Shown: positions 40,641-50,211, numbered from the stretch's first letter. The stretch: DNA of 64,000 nucleotides from Candidatus Altimarinota bacterium (GCA_012031035.1 JAAUUT010000005.1:1-64000); one strand, 5' to 3'. A program made the numbers and translations. The notes: generated by a model not told the origin, from the letters alone.

Positions 40641-41193
40641 CTAAGTACAGGACAAAAATTGCAGAGAATGGAAAAACTCATCAAATTTCAGGTCTAAATC
40701 GAGGACAAGAGAACGGAGATAATCTAAGCCATAACGAAAAACACTCTTCGAGAGTCGCCCATGTTTCTTAATCTTGAGAGGACGATGATGAGTCAACCAT
40801 TCTCCGGTTTTGACCGCCCAACATAAAGCTAACCTCATTAAAGCAATCAGCTTACTCAAACGATGAGAGTCTTTGAAATGGGTAGATTCGAGGCAAAATC
40901 CCCTCGTCTTCAACATACCGAACAAGATTTCAATGCCCCATCGGCAGGCATAATAACTGATAGCCTTTAGAGGTGTATCAGCAGAAATCACAATTAAGAG
41001 TTCACCATCATCAAGACGAAGAGCCGAGACATAAACCTCTCGCCCCCAAACAGTATCCACAAGCAAGCTCTTGTAAGTTAACCGTTTTTACCCTGATTAA
41101 GGCGATTAAGAACAAAGCTAAGAAGTTTAGACGTGCGCCGTGCCATTTTAGGTGGGGTTTTAAAGTTTCTTTAAGTACGTTAATCTGAGGCAT
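40641..41193 (-). pseudogene. IS4-family transposase, N- and C-terminal pieces only
   Basis: About 45 N-terminal residues (to LQELACG) are joined to about 140 C-terminal residues (from LVDTVWGREVYVSALRLDD) by a deletion that also changes the frame near 41065. The YACRWGIE...FG.LKTRGF pattern is the C-terminal glutamate motif of IS4-type DDE transposases. The stop lies within a few bases of the end of the element. Confidence 0.75.
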
Positions 41194-41284
41194 AGGGTTT
41201 CATAGATTGTGTCGTAACTTTCCATGAAACCCTTTTCCTGTCACCCAAGGCAATTTTTCTCTCTCTTTTTTGTCCTGTACAGAG
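40641..41284 (-). mobile_element. IS4-family element, internally deleted, with terminal inverted repeats
   Basis: The ends carry matching inverted repeats: gtacaggacaaaaa at 40645-40658 and tttttgtcctgtac at 41267-41280. Inside, the minus strand encodes a transposase N-terminus (from 41193, MPQINVLKETLKPHLKWHGA) followed at once by the C-terminal third in another frame, including YYACRWGIEILFGMLKTRG. The middle with two of the DDE residues is gone. At about 640 bp this is a non-autonomous derivative that could still be moved by a related full-length transposase. No clear target duplication is seen. Confidence 0.75.
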
Positions 41285-41300
41285 TCATTTGGCATAAAGT

Positions 41301-41345
41301 AAAGGCGATCCGATTCGATTTTTCTCGATCCGCGATCGCCTTTTT
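41301..41345. terminator. HIP1-containing hairpin with T run
   Basis: An inverted repeat (aaaggcgatc / gatcgccttt) encloses a second short stem (cgattcg...), and its right arm runs into TTTTTCTT. It lies beside the IS4 derivative and may end transcription leaving it. Confidence 0.45.
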
Positions 41346-41663
41346 CTTATTAAAACACAATCATGGTATGTGCGATTCGTTCCTAGCGAAATAGGGTGAA
41401 AAACCCTTATAAACTAGGGCTTTTTGAGAATATACCTCTTGTTTTATCTGTCGAAAAAATTCTCAAAGAATTTGGAAGTAGTTATGTAATTAATTTTGTC
41501 TAATTACTTATGGTGACGAAAACCAAATCTTTCGTATACCAAGCGCAAACGATCTGCCGCAGTATCTTTACAGAAGGCTATAAGGTTCCTTATTAGTTTC
41601 CTAGATGTTGGGTTTCGTCCCTCAACCCAACCTACCCCTAATAACTGTTAACTAGTTCTTATC
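41346..41663. other. Spacer with small hairpins
   Basis: Contains no gene. A hairpin gttgggtt / aacccaac (41607-41630) belongs to a TTGGGTTTCGTTCCTCAACCC-like motif often met in cyanobacterial spacers. A second weak inverted repeat lies near 41395-41440. Confidence 0.4.
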
Positions 41664-41885
41664 CTAATCATCTTTCCACTCTTCGCCATCAAGTAAATCG
41701 ATAATGGGATCTCTGGGTAGAAAGTCATTTTGTTCCAACTCATATTCAACGCAGATCCATTCGCGCGGAGGGATAAACTGACAGAGAATATAAATGGGCT
41801 GTTGACGACCGACAACACCGCTATCGACTAAATGACGTGCTTCGTCCCTAATCGTGTCGATGGTATAAGAAGTCGTTTGCATCAT
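41664..41885 (-). CDS. Small DUF4327-like cyanobacterial protein
   Basis: 73 residues from ATG 41885, beginning MMQTTSYTIDTIRDEARHLV and ending with an acidic tail. The pattern SGVVGRQQPIYILCQFIPPR and EWICVEYELEQNDF is like the short cyanobacterial DUF4327 family, whose role is unknown. An upstream ATG-type start would add 23 basic residues that do not look like the family. GAGG lies 6 bases before the chosen ATG, which supports this start. Confidence 0.75.
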   Translation of the reverse strand: MMQTTSYTIDTIRDEARHLVDSGVVGRQQPIYILCQFIPPREWICVEYELEQNDFLPRDPIIDLLDGEEWKDD

Positions 41886-42662
41886 CTTTAGCCTCTTTCC
41901 CTTGAGTGGTTTGGCGATCGCGTAGCGTGGTCTTTGCCGTTGTCCTTTGGACAATCGCTCTTACTTTAAATATAGCCAAAAACTTAAGAAGCTTGTAAAA
42001 GATTACCAGCGCGAGCGACTTCAGAAAGATAAGAAAAAGCGAATTTATTCTAGAAACGCTCTTTATAGGAAATAACCTGCTACTCTTACCTAGTTTTTAT
42101 CTTATTTATCTTAATATCTAATTCCGGCAACTATACGCTTTATTTTTTTAGTTTAATATATAGATCTAAATTTTTAGGTTATGGGAAGCTGTTCGTTCAA
42201 GCCTCAAGAGACGATGGCTTTGTCGCCTAGATATTTTTTTGTCTGTGTCTTGGTTGCACATTCTGCATTACTTAAAACCTAATTTTGTATTTAGAATTTG
42301 TAAGTCAGAAGTTTTTGATAAATCAGTCGCGACTAATTGTAATAAAAGCGATCGCATTAACCAGTTCTTGACTTTTTTTTTTGCTAAATATAAAGTTAAT
42401 CCATCACTGTCCGGGAGTCATATTTTGTCTCGTCTCAAGAAAACTTCATTTCTTGTGTCACTGCTTTACTGTGCCTATTTAGCAAAATCGGCTTTAGGAA
42501 TTAATCTATCCGATCGCTATGCAGCGCCAACAGTATTTAAAATACCGCTAAAAGCATTAAATCATCCCGTTACCGTCAAAAAACATCATCGTCACGATCG
42601 CTCAAAAAGGATTAGTTTAGATTTTAGTACCAAAAGATCCTTACAAAACGTTTAGCAAAAAG
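41886..42662. other. Gene-poor region with a doubtful 138-codon frame
   Basis: A plus-strand frame at 42239-42655 begins with TTG, has no ribosome-binding site and resembles no known family. An ATG at 42181 opens a short frame (MGSCSFKPQETMALSPRYFF) that stops after about 33 codons. Neither is convincing; the sequence may be a decayed gene. The AT content is high. Confidence 0.3.
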
Positions 42663-42911
42663 TTATCTCGATTTCGATTCAATTTTAGGCATAATTTTAC
42701 CAATTAACCAAGTCATAATTGCGCCAAGAAATAAAATACCGATCGCAGGATTAAATAACGGTTGCCAAAGCTTATACCAGAGGTCAAGACCGAGAGGAAT
42801 ATTCATAGAACGACCGATAACCGCGATCGCCAACCAGAAAAAGCCAAATAGAACCAGAAAAACATCTGCAACGAGTAAACGATTTAACCAAGTCAAAAAT
42901 TGTTCTTTCAT
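42663..42911 (-). CDS. Small two-helix membrane protein
   Basis: 82 residues with two predicted membrane helices (VADVFLVLFGFFWLAIAVIG and GILFLGAIMTWLIGKIM), a basic N-terminus and a charged tail ending KIESKSR. The start ATG 42911 lies shortly after the probable true end of the preceding gene, so the two may form a transcription unit. No function is known to me. Confidence 0.75.
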   Translation of the reverse strand: MKEQFLTWLNRLLVADVFLVLFGFFWLAIAVIGRSMNIPLGLDLWYKLWQPLFNPAIGILFLGAIMTWLIGKIMPKIESKSR

Positions 42912-44175
42912 AGCAATTATTAAAGTGAAATACTAAGTTTTTTTCAAGTGCTTTTATAGCAGATTCTAGCGCGATCGCGACGTGCGTCCAATGAGTTCCT
43001 CCCTGGCAAAAAACCGTATAAGGTTCTCGCAACGGCCCATCGGCGGAAAACTCTGACGTACTCCCATCGATAAACGTGCCTCCAGCCATAACTAACTGGC
43101 TTTCGTACCCAGGCATTTCGGCGGGAACGGGGTCTAGATAAGAACTGATAGGAGACGCGCCCTGAATTGCCCGACAGAAGGCAATTAGCTTTTCTGGCGA
43201 ACCCAACTGAATCGCTTGAATGACATCTCGACGAGGGATTAATGGCGGTGGGTTAACTGGGTAGCCCAATTTATCAAAAACATAAGCAATCAAATGGCTG
43301 CCTTTCATGGCTTCGCCAACCATTTGCGGTGCGAGGAATAATCCTTGATATAACAAGCGATTTTGGTCAAACGTTGCCCCGCCGCTGCTTCCAATTCCAG
43401 GGGCAGTCAAACGACACGCCGCCGCTTCAACTAATTCGGCTTTTCCAGCAAGATAGCCGCCTGCGGTAACGATAGTACCACCAGGATTTTTGATCGAGGA
43501 ACCTGCCATTAAATCTGCCCCGACGGCTGTAGGTTCGCGATCTTCGATAAATTCGCCGTAACAGTTATCGACAAAGCAAACGGTATGAGGATTTTGTTGC
43601 TTGACAAGATGAACGATCTTTCCAATTTCTGCAATTGATAAACTCTGTCGCCAGGAATAGCCGCAGGATCGCTGAATTAAGACTAAATGAGTATTATCTT
43701 GGACTGCGCTACTTAATTTCTCCCAATTTATCGTCCCACTTTCGGTCAATGCTAGTTCTCGATACCGAATGTTAAACTCAGCGAGGGAACCTTGACTAGT
43801 GCCTCGCAGACCGATAACTTCTTCGAGAGTGTCGTAGGGTGCGCCTGCAACGGCTAACATTTCATCGCCCGGTCGCAAGACTCCAAATAGGGCACAGGCG
43901 ATCGCGTGGGTTCCCGAAACGAACTGTACTCGCACGGCGGCGGCTTCTGCTTGCATGACTTGGGCAAACACCTTATCTAAAGTTTCTCTGCCTAAATCGT
44001 CGTGTCCGTAACCACTAACGCTTGAAAAATGATGAACGCCAACTCGACAATCTTTGAAAGCTTCCAAAACTTTTTTAAGATTTTGCTTGACCTTGGTGTC
44101 AATTTCAGAAAAGATCGGTAGAAGCGCTTTCTCTGCTGTTTTTAGGATCGATAAACTATCCATTGATTGAGTCAA
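42784..44175 (-). CDS. Methionine gamma-lyase-family PLP enzyme ('aluminium resistance protein')
   Basis: A PLP-dependent enzyme of the Cys/Met metabolism group. Family marks: SGTHAIACALFGVLRPGD, VDNCYGEFIEDREP and the PLP-lysine region DLMAGSSIKNPGGTIV. The family-like sequence ends at about HVAIALESAIKALEK. The frame then continues for about 50 further residues through the next gene. This tail follows an A7 run near 42938-42944; removing one A would give EKT and a TAG at 42933-42935. I therefore think the enzyme really ends near 42933 at about 414 residues and that the long overlap with the membrane-protein gene is an indel artefact. Confidence 0.88.
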   Translation of the reverse strand: MTQSMDSLSILKTAEKALLPIFSEIDTKVKQNLKKVLEAFKDCRVGVHHFSSVSGYGHDDLGRETLDKVFAQVMQAEAAAVRVQFVSGTHAIACALFGVLRPGDEMLAVAGAPYDTLEEVIGLRGTSQGSLAEFNIRYRELALTESGTINWEKLSSAVQDNTHLVLIQRSCGYSWRQSLSIAEIGKIVHLVKQQNPHTVCFVDNCYGEFIEDREPTAVGADLMAGSSIKNPGGTIVTAGGYLAGKAELVEAAACRLTAPGIGSSGGATFDQNRLLYQGLFLAPQMVGEAMKGSHLIAYVFDKLGYPVNPPPLIPRRDVIQAIQLGSPEKLIAFCRAIQGASPISSYLDPVPAEMPGYESQLVMAGGTFIDGSTSEFSADGPLREPYTVFCQGGTHWTHVAIALESAIKALEKNLVFHFNNCYERTIFDLVKSFTRCRCFSGSIWLFLVGDRGYRSFYEYSSRS

Positions 44176-44379
44176 AGTAAAATTTTGTTGCCCGTTATTG
44201 ATTCAACACCCCAATTGACCCCTCGGTCAATTCGATCGCCATTTTCTTCGCTTAGCAATGTAAAAAATGTATTAAATAACTTGTCATTTTCCCAAAATTG
44301 TGTATTCAATTTTTCATAAAAATTGACATAAATAAATTGAATAGCTTATTCGTCTGAATTTTCCATATTAGGTTATTAC

Positions 44380-45207
44380 ATGAGTGTTGCCACATCAAAA
44401 AAACTTTCTTTTTCTTGGAGCATTATTATTTACATGGCGACGATCCATTTCGTAGCCGCCTTTGCCTTGCTTCCTAGTAATTTTAGTTGGGGATCGGTAG
44501 GAGTGGCTTTTTTGCTTTACTGGATAACTGGCGGGATAGGAATTACTTTGGGATTTCACCGTTTAGTTTCTCATCGCAGTTTTGAAACTCCTAAATGGTT
44601 GGAATACTTTTTGATTTTATGCGGGACGCTTGCTTGTCAAGGCGGGCCGCTTTATTGGATTGGCGGACATCGCATTCATCATAAATATTCGGATACTGCA
44701 TTAGATCCCCACGATTCTAATCGAGGTTTTTGGTGGAGTCACATGGGTTGGATGTTGTTTAAAAATCCTACTTTTAGAGAAGAACTTTCGCGCTATACCA
44801 AAGATATTAATGAAGATTGGTTCTATCAATTTTGCGAAAAATATTTTATTCCCATTCAAGTGGTTTTGGGATTATTGCTTTATTGGTGGGGCGGTTGGTC
44901 GTTTGTTATTTGGGGAATTTTTTTGCGCTTAGTTATTGTCTTTCACTGTACTTGGTTTGTGAACAGCGCGACTCACAAATTTGGCTATCAAACTCACGAA
45001 TCTAACGACAATTCTAGAAACTGTTGGTGGGTAGCTTTATTAACCTTTGGCGAAGGATGGCATAACAATCATCATGCTTATCAATATTCGGCTCGTCATG
45101 GGTTGCAATGGTGGGAAATCGATGCTACTTGGATGACAATTCGCCTTCTACAAATATTGGGTTTAGCTAAAAATGTTAAGTTGACACCACAGCGATCGAG
45201 CAATTAA
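44380..45207 (+). CDS. desC: Acyl-lipid delta-9-type desaturase, copy 1
   Basis: A membrane di-iron desaturase that introduces the first double bond (usually delta-9) into membrane-lipid acyl chains. The three histidine boxes are HRLVSH at 60-65, HRIHH at 97-101 and HNNHH at 228-232. There are four hydrophobic segments, for example SIIIYMATIHFVAAFALL and VVLGLLLYWWGGWSFVIWG. Length 275 aa fits cyanobacterial DesC. It is followed after 81 bases by a second 275-aa copy in the same direction. The two starts share the context TTAGGTTA-TACATGA, so duplication included the leader. Regiospecificity cannot be proven from sequence. Confidence 0.93.
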   Translation: MSVATSKKLSFSWSIIIYMATIHFVAAFALLPSNFSWGSVGVAFLLYWITGGIGITLGFHRLVSHRSFETPKWLEYFLILCGTLACQGGPLYWIGGHRIHHKYSDTALDPHDSNRGFWWSHMGWMLFKNPTFREELSRYTKDINEDWFYQFCEKYFIPIQVVLGLLLYWWGGWSFVIWGIFLRLVIVFHCTWFVNSATHKFGYQTHESNDNSRNCWWVALLTFGEGWHNNHHAYQYSARHGLQWWEIDATWMTIRLLQILGLAKNVKLTPQRSSN

Positions 45208-45288
45208 TTTTTTTATATAAGCTCGATTCTATTCCCGATTTCGCGATGAAAACGCGATTTTTTCGATCGAACTCAATTAGGTTACTAC

Positions 45289-46116
45289 ATGACTGTTGCC
45301 ACATCTGAAAAACTTCCTCTTGCTTGGAGCATTATTATTTACATGGCTGCGATTCATCTCGTAGCCCTCCTAGCATTGTTTCCCAGTAATTTTAGCTGGG
45401 GAGCGATCGCAGTTGCTTTTGGACTGTATTGGATTACTTGCGGCTGGGGAATTAGTATAGGATACCATCGCCTATTAACTCACCGCAGCTTTGAAGTTCC
45501 CCAATGGTTAGAATATTTCTTTGTTTTCTGCGGCACACTGACTTGTCAGGGAGGCCCAATTGCGTGGACTGGTTTGCATCGCATTCATCATAAATATTCA
45601 GATACTGCCCCAGATCCTCACGATTCAAATCGAGGACTTTGGTGGAGTCATATGGGTTGGATGATGTATGACAATCATGCTAACAAGCACATTCCTCGTT
45701 ATACCCAAGATATTGCTGGCGATCGCTTTTATCAATTTTGTGAAAAGTATTTTATTCCCGTTCAAGTTGTTTTAGGATTATTGCTTTACTGGTGGGGTGG
45801 ATGGCCCTTTGTTATTTGGGGCATTTTTGTTCGCTTAGTTCTCGTATTTCACTTCACTTGGTTTGTTAACAGCGCTACTCACAAATTTGGCTATCAAAGT
45901 CACGAATCCAACGATAATTCTCGAAATTGCTGGTGGGTGGCTCTAGTAACTTTTGGTGAAGGATGGCACAATAACCATCATGCTTATCAATATTCTGCTC
46001 GTCACGGTCTACAGTGGTGGGAATTTGATATTACTTGGATAACGGTTCGCATCCTGGAATTTTTTGGCTTAGTCAAAAATATTAAATTAGCACCCACGCC
46101 ATCGGCTAATCAGTAG
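45289..46116 (+). CDS. desC: Acyl-lipid delta-9-type desaturase, copy 2
   Basis: A paralogue of the upstream gene, same length, with all histidine boxes (HRLLTH, HRIHH, HNNHH) intact. Differences cluster in the N-terminal helix (LAWSIIIYMAAIHLVALLAL), the loop after box 2 (YDNHANKHIPRYTQDIAGDR versus FKNPTFREELSRYTKDINED) and the C-terminus. This fits divergence in substrate position or temperature response, as with the DesC1/DesC2 pairs of some cyanobacteria. It ends before a strong terminator at 46235. Confidence 0.93.
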   Translation: MTVATSEKLPLAWSIIIYMAAIHLVALLALFPSNFSWGAIAVAFGLYWITCGWGISIGYHRLLTHRSFEVPQWLEYFFVFCGTLTCQGGPIAWTGLHRIHHKYSDTAPDPHDSNRGLWWSHMGWMMYDNHANKHIPRYTQDIAGDRFYQFCEKYFIPVQVVLGLLLYWWGGWPFVIWGIFVRLVLVFHFTWFVNSATHKFGYQSHESNDNSRNCWWVALVTFGEGWHNNHHAYQYSARHGLQWWEFDITWITVRILEFFGLVKNIKLAPTPSANQ

Positions 46117-46234
46117 TTGGTAAATTGAAAATTAAAGGGTAAAGTTTTTGGGGAAAGAGAAATCTTGGACTCGAAACAACTATCCATAACAATCAACTTT
46201 ACACCGCACTAATTTTTCAATTGTAAATCAACAA

Positions 46235-46281
46235 AAAACCTCTTCTTTTGGTTTCTTAAAATTAAAAGAAGAGGTTTTTTT
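46235..46281 (+). terminator. Strong factor-independent terminator after the desaturase pair
   Basis: A perfect 15-bp stem (aaaacctcttctttt at 46235-46249 and its complement at 46264-46278) with a 14-nt loop, followed by TTTTTTT. It lies 119 bases past the second desaturase stop. Confidence 0.85.
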
Positions 46282-46382
46282 AATATTAATTGGCGCTCTG
46301 TGAATGGTAACTGGTAGATAGGAAATTTAGACTTTTGCTATCTTTTTTTCCACATCTGAGAGCTTGCAGCAGTTACCTCAAC

Positions 46383-46441
46383 AGCCAGGAAATTAATTTC
46401 CTGGCTCATATATAAAGTCATTTTAATGGACTTTATATATG
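46383..46441. repeat. Tandem palindromes between desC and ftsH
   Basis: A perfect 24-bp palindrome (agccaggaaatt aatttcctggct, 46383-46406) abuts a 13-bp stem with a 9-nt loop (catatataaagtc / gactttatatatg, 46407-46441). They sit between convergent genes, about 145 bases after the ftsH stop on the minus strand. They may be terminators, a cruciform-forming repeat, or a protein-binding site. Confidence 0.6.
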
Positions 46442-46586
46442 CTCCTGTGCTAGTTCGAGGACTTCGACAGTTATCGGTTATTGTAGGGGCACATAGCGTG
46501 CGCCCTATCAGTTATTAGTTATCGATCGCTCAAGATTAACCCGATTAAGTAATTGGTAACTGGTCACTATAAAAGCTGGTCGCAGT

Positions 46587-48539
46587 TTAGGCTGGAGTCA
46601 CTAATTGCTCTTGTCCTTGAGATTGTTTTTGATAGTCAGCAATAATCTGACGCAAACGATCGCCCTCTATGGTTTCCTGTTCGATTAGCAGATCGACTAA
46701 CTTATCGACTAAAATCCGGTTTTCTTGCAGAATTTCGTAGGCTTTTTGACGACAGTGACTGACAATAGTTCGCACTTGCCCATCAATACTCGCCGCAATT
46801 TCTTCTGAATATTCCGAGCGTCTATTGACCATTTCGTTGCCCAAAAAGATAGGTTCGCTTTCACCTTCTAGGGCAACTAATCCTAACTCGGACATCCCGA
46901 AGCGAGTAACCATCCGCCGCGCCAAAGCCGTAATTTTTTCTAAATCGTTACCCGCGCCCGTAGTAACTTCCGACTCGCCAAAGATAACTTCTTCGGCGAC
47001 CCTTCCGCCTAAAAGTCCGGTAATGCGGGCTAGCAGTTGCGATCGCGACACTAATCCTTGGTCTTCGTCGGGAGTAAACCAGGTTAACCCTTTCGCTTGT
47101 CCTCTGGGAATCAGGGTAACTTTTTCAACCGGATCGTGACCGGGACAAAAGGTTCCAACGACGGCGTGACCGATCTCGTGATAAGCAATCAAGCGCTTGG
47201 CTTTACTATCGACCAGAGGCGTGCCTTCCATACCCGCTACGACGCGATCGATGGCATCGTTGATTTCTAGGGCACTAATGGCATCTTTGCGCCTTCTAGC
47301 CGTAAAAATCGCCGCTTCGTTGAGGACATTAGCCAAATCCGCACCCGTAAATCCTGGGGTGCGTCGGGCAATTCCTTCTAACAAAACGTCCGAGGCTACC
47401 TTTTTGTTGCGAGCGTGAACTTCTAGAATTTCCAAACGGCCGTTCAAATCGGGATAATCGACCATCACTTGGCGATCGAAACGTCCCGGACGCAACAAGG
47501 CTGAGTCGAGAACGTCGGGGCGGTTAGTAGCAGCAATGACGATGATTCCTGTATTGCCTTCAAACCCATCCATTTCGGTGAGTAACTGGTTGAGGGTTTG
47601 TTCTCTCTCGTCGTTTCCGCCACCAATTCCAGCACCGCGCTGACGACCGACAGCATCGATTTCATCGATAAAGATCAAGCAAGGCGCGTTTTCTTTGGCT
47701 TTCTTGAACAAGTCGCGTACTCTCGAAGCGCCAACCCCGACAAACATCTCGACGAATTCCGAACCGGAGATGCTAAAGAAGGGAACGCCAGCTTCCCCCG
47801 CGATCGCTTTGGCGAGTAGGGTTTTTCCGGTTCCAGGCGGCCCGATCAATAAAACCCCTTTGGGAATTTTTGCACCAATGGCGGTGAATTTTTCTGGCTG
47901 TTTGAGGAAGGTAACAACTTCTTGTAATTCTTCTTTAGCTTCTTCGATTCCCGCTACATCTTGAAAAGTAATTCCCGTCTTGGCTTCCATTTGAAAGCGA
48001 GCGCGAGACTTACCAAAGCTCATCGCTTGACCGGAAGCATTAGCAGAACGACGCAGGATTGCGATGACAATTCCGAGCAAAAGAAACAATACCAGCAAAT
48101 TTGTCATCAAGCCTACTGCTGCCGAGCGATCGGCTGTTGGGTTGATTGAGTATTCGATGTTTTTAGAATTGTTTAATCGCGAAATCAATTCTGGGTTTTG
48201 ATCGAATAATTTGACTTCTTTAGGTGGTGCGTTTCGATCTCGATCGACCATTGTGACTCTGGCAATCTGATTGGCTGGGTCGAGTTCGACTTTGCTGACT
48301 TGTCCTTTGTCTATTTGTTCTAGAAGCTGGCTATAGCTAAGGGTATCTTTGTCTGCTGTTGCTGAAGCTGGCAAGCCGACCAGGAGCGTCTGAGCGATCG
48401 CCAAACCCATTATCGTTTGCTTGATGTGTCGAGACAAAGAACCTTTACATTTGGGTTTGAGAACATTTTGGCTGTCCGATCCGATCCTTCTCATCTTATT
48501 TTGCTCTTGCCATGCTTGGGGCATCGAATTGTGCTTCAT
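46587..48539 (-). CDS. ftsH: FtsH AAA+ zinc metalloprotease
   Basis: A membrane-anchored ATP-dependent protease for membrane-protein quality control, in cyanobacteria including photosystem II repair. In order: N-terminal helix near residues 45-60 ([18 protein letters not shown]), a lumenal or periplasmic domain with [20 protein letters not shown], a second helix ([20 protein letters not shown]), the AAA domain with Walker A GPPGTGKT, Walker [10 protein letters not shown] and [11 protein letters not shown], then the M41 protease with HEIGHAVVG and the distal Asp in [15 protein letters not shown] 48539 is used; a TTG two codons earlier and an ATG five codons later are alternatives. All catalytic motifs are intact. 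Which of the several cyanobacterial FtsH paralogues it is remains unclear. Confidence 0.96.
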   Translation of the reverse strand: MKHNSMPQAWQEQNKMRRIGSDSQNVLKPKCKGSLSRHIKQTIMGLAIAQTLLVGLPASATADKDTLSYSQLLEQIDKGQVSKVELDPANQIARVTMVDRDRNAPPKEVKLFDQNPELISRLNNSKNIEYSINPTADRSAAVGLMTNLLVLFLLLGIVIAILRRSANASGQAMSFGKSRARFQMEAKTGITFQDVAGIEEAKEELQEVVTFLKQPEKFTAIGAKIPKGVLLIGPPGTGKTLLAKAIAGEAGVPFFSISGSEFVEMFVGVGASRVRDLFKKAKENAPCLIFIDEIDAVGRQRGAGIGGGNDEREQTLNQLLTEMDGFEGNTGIIVIAATNRPDVLDSALLRPGRFDRQVMVDYPDLNGRLEILEVHARNKKVASDVLLEGIARRTPGFTGADLANVLNEAAIFTARRRKDAISALEINDAIDRVVAGMEGTPLVDSKAKRLIAYHEIGHAVVGTFCPGHDPVEKVTLIPRGQAKGLTWFTPDEDQGLVSRSQLLARITGLLGGRVAEEVIFGESEVTTGAGNDLEKITALARRMVTRFGMSELGLVALEGESEPIFLGNEMVNRRSEYSEEIAASIDGQVRTIVSHCRQKAYEILQENRILVDKLVDLLIEQETIEGDRLRQIIADYQKQSQGQEQLVTPA

Positions 48540-48866
48540 AACCAACCGCTATAGGAGTATCTTTAATTACCAGTGTGTCATTTTAAAGTGGTAAGCTGCC
48601 ACTGAATCGATCTTAACGCTCTGCGATCGACTCGATCGATTTATTTAGGCGATCGCGCTCGTTCGAGATGTTTGGCTCTCTCAATTTTTAAATAAAAACG
48701 CAATTTGTGGTTGATAGCAACGCTAAGTAACCTCTTCGAGGCACTAATGATTGATAATTGGATAAATACTCTAACAAGATACTAAATTCGGTTAAAATGT
48801 CTTGATGGAAAGTACAACTTACACGTATCGAATTCATCCAGATAATTTCTCAGTATCCTGGCTTAG
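48540..48866. other. Promoter-side spacer of ftsH, no gene seen
   Basis: Contains HIP1-like sites (cgatcgcgctcg, gcgatcgactcgatcgattt) but no coding frame of note. A short plus-strand frame from 48806 (MESTTYTYRIHPDNFSVSWL) ends after about 32 codons and has no family resemblance. Confidence 0.35.
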
Positions 48867-49100
48867 ATTTGTGGTAAAACTGGGACTTACCATCAAAGAG
48901 TGAATGCTCAGGAGAGCAGTCAACTTTGCCCTGAATGTGGGGTCGATGTGCCTAAAGATTTGAGTATCAGGATACATAGCTGCCCAGAATGTCATATCGT
49001 CATGCCTCGCGATGTGGCTAGTGGAAAAATTATCTGGGATCGCGGTATTGCAGCCGTTGAAGGTCTAGCGGTCAAGCTGGGTGTGGAGGAAGGGTCGTAG
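48867..49100 (+). pseudogene. TnpB remnant with zinc ribbon (IS605/IS1341-type)
   Basis: The plus strand reads TYHQRVNAQESSQLCPECGV and DVPKDLSIRIHSCPECHIVM, followed by PRDVASGKIIWDRGIAAVEG. The two CPEC pairs are the TnpB zinc ribbon and PRDVASG holds the last RuvC aspartate. A stop at 48864 shows the first 300 or so codons are missing. The sequence between its stop and the GT9 gene (49101-49257), with gaagcccacactataatttg, resembles a TnpB element right end. It is the second TnpB scrap in the window. Confidence 0.7.
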
Positions 49101-49257
49101 GATTCCCGATGAAGCACCAAATTCTAGCAACAATATTAGAAGCCCACACTATAATTTGAGTGACGTTAGGATCGAAAATTTAGTGTTAGGAGTATGTAAC
49201 AATGAATCCTGTTATCTCGCGTTCGACCCGATTGTTATCTTCAGCAAGGACACGACA

Positions 49258-50211
49258 ATGCGCATACTAGCCCTTGTTCCTGGGGGAATTAGCGAACAAA
49301 TTCTCTTTTTTCCTACCCTGGAAGACCTCAAAAAACGGTATCCTCAAGCCACCATTGATGCGATCGTGGAACCGTCTTCTAAATCTGCTTATCGGGTTTG
49401 CCCCCATGTTAGCGAAGTTCTAACCTTTGATTTTAAAGACCGTAGCGGCTTAGCCGATTATCTTAACCTACTCGGCATCATTCGCGATCGCGAGTACGAT
49501 ATCGCTCTGTATTTAGGTAAACGTTGGACAATTGGACTTTTGCTTTGGTTAAATGGTATCTCCGTGCGAGTAGGATACCAAACCAAAACGCCTTGGTTTT
49601 TCTCGAAATCGGTTCCCCTCCAAAACGATCGCCATGTCGTTGATATATATCACGATATATTGCAAGGTTTGGGCATTCAATCGCCAACTCCCGAACTCAA
49701 AGTCACTTTACCCAGAGAAGATATCGATTGGGCGGGAAGCGAACAAAAACGCTTGGAGATTAAAGATAGTGGTTATGTTCTCATCTATGATAGGGAGGGA
49801 CGATCTCAAGCTAACGATGGCGGTTATCCCCTAGAAAAATGGCAAAAAATTGTCGAGGATTTTCGGCAAAAACAGCCAAATTTACCAATTGTATTGCTGC
49901 AAGCTCTTGGAAACAACCAATGGAGTGCAGCAATGACAGCAAGCAATCCCGACTTGAAATTAACAAATCCCTCGGATGTTGGCAAATTGGCTGCGATCGT
50001 TGCTGGGGCCAATTTGCTTTTATGTACTGAAAGCGTACCCATGCACCTAGCGGTTGCCGTTGGAACTTATGCGATCGCTCTCTTGAAATCTGACGCAAGT
50101 AAAATCTTACCGCCGAATACTCAAGATCGCTGCGTTAGCATTCAAGCTCCATCAGATCGAATTGCCGATATTCAACCCGAAAGCGTTCTCCAGCAGATTT
50201 GGCGTAGCTAG
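49258..50211 (+). CDS. Glycosyltransferase family 9 (heptosyltransferase-like)
   Basis: 317 residues from ATG 49258, preceded by AAGGA 8 bases away; the longer open frame upstream overlaps the TnpB remnant and is not coding. The N-terminus MRILALVPGGISEQILFFPT is the GT9 opening, followed by LEDLKKRYPQATIDAIVEPS and VLLQALGNNQWS. The GT-B donor site region is GANLLLCTESVPMHLAVAVG. Family members add heptose or related sugars to lipopolysaccharide cores; cyanobacteria commonly lack heptose, so the sugar is uncertain. Confidence 0.88.
   Translation: MRILALVPGGISEQILFFPTLEDLKKRYPQATIDAIVEPSSKSAYRVCPHVSEVLTFDFKDRSGLADYLNLLGIIRDREYDIALYLGKRWTIGLLLWLNGISVRVGYQTKTPWFFSKSVPLQNDRHVVDIYHDILQGLGIQSPTPELKVTLPREDIDWAGSEQKRLEIKDSGYVLIYDREGRSQANDGGYPLEKWQKIVEDFRQKQPNLPIVLLQALGNNQWSAAMTASNPDLKLTNPSDVGKLAAIVAGANLLLCTESVPMHLAVAVGTYAIALLKSDASKILPPNTQDRCVSIQAPSDRIADIQPESVLQQIWRS

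Noticed and set aside
42239-42655. 138-codon plus-strand open frame
   Set aside because: TTG start, no ribosome-binding site and no family resemblance. Kept only as a note in the spacer entry.
49081-49257. Longer N-terminus for the GT9 protein
   Set aside because: The extension overlaps the TnpB remnant and is unlike GT9; ATG 49258 has a ribosome-binding site and begins the conserved strand.
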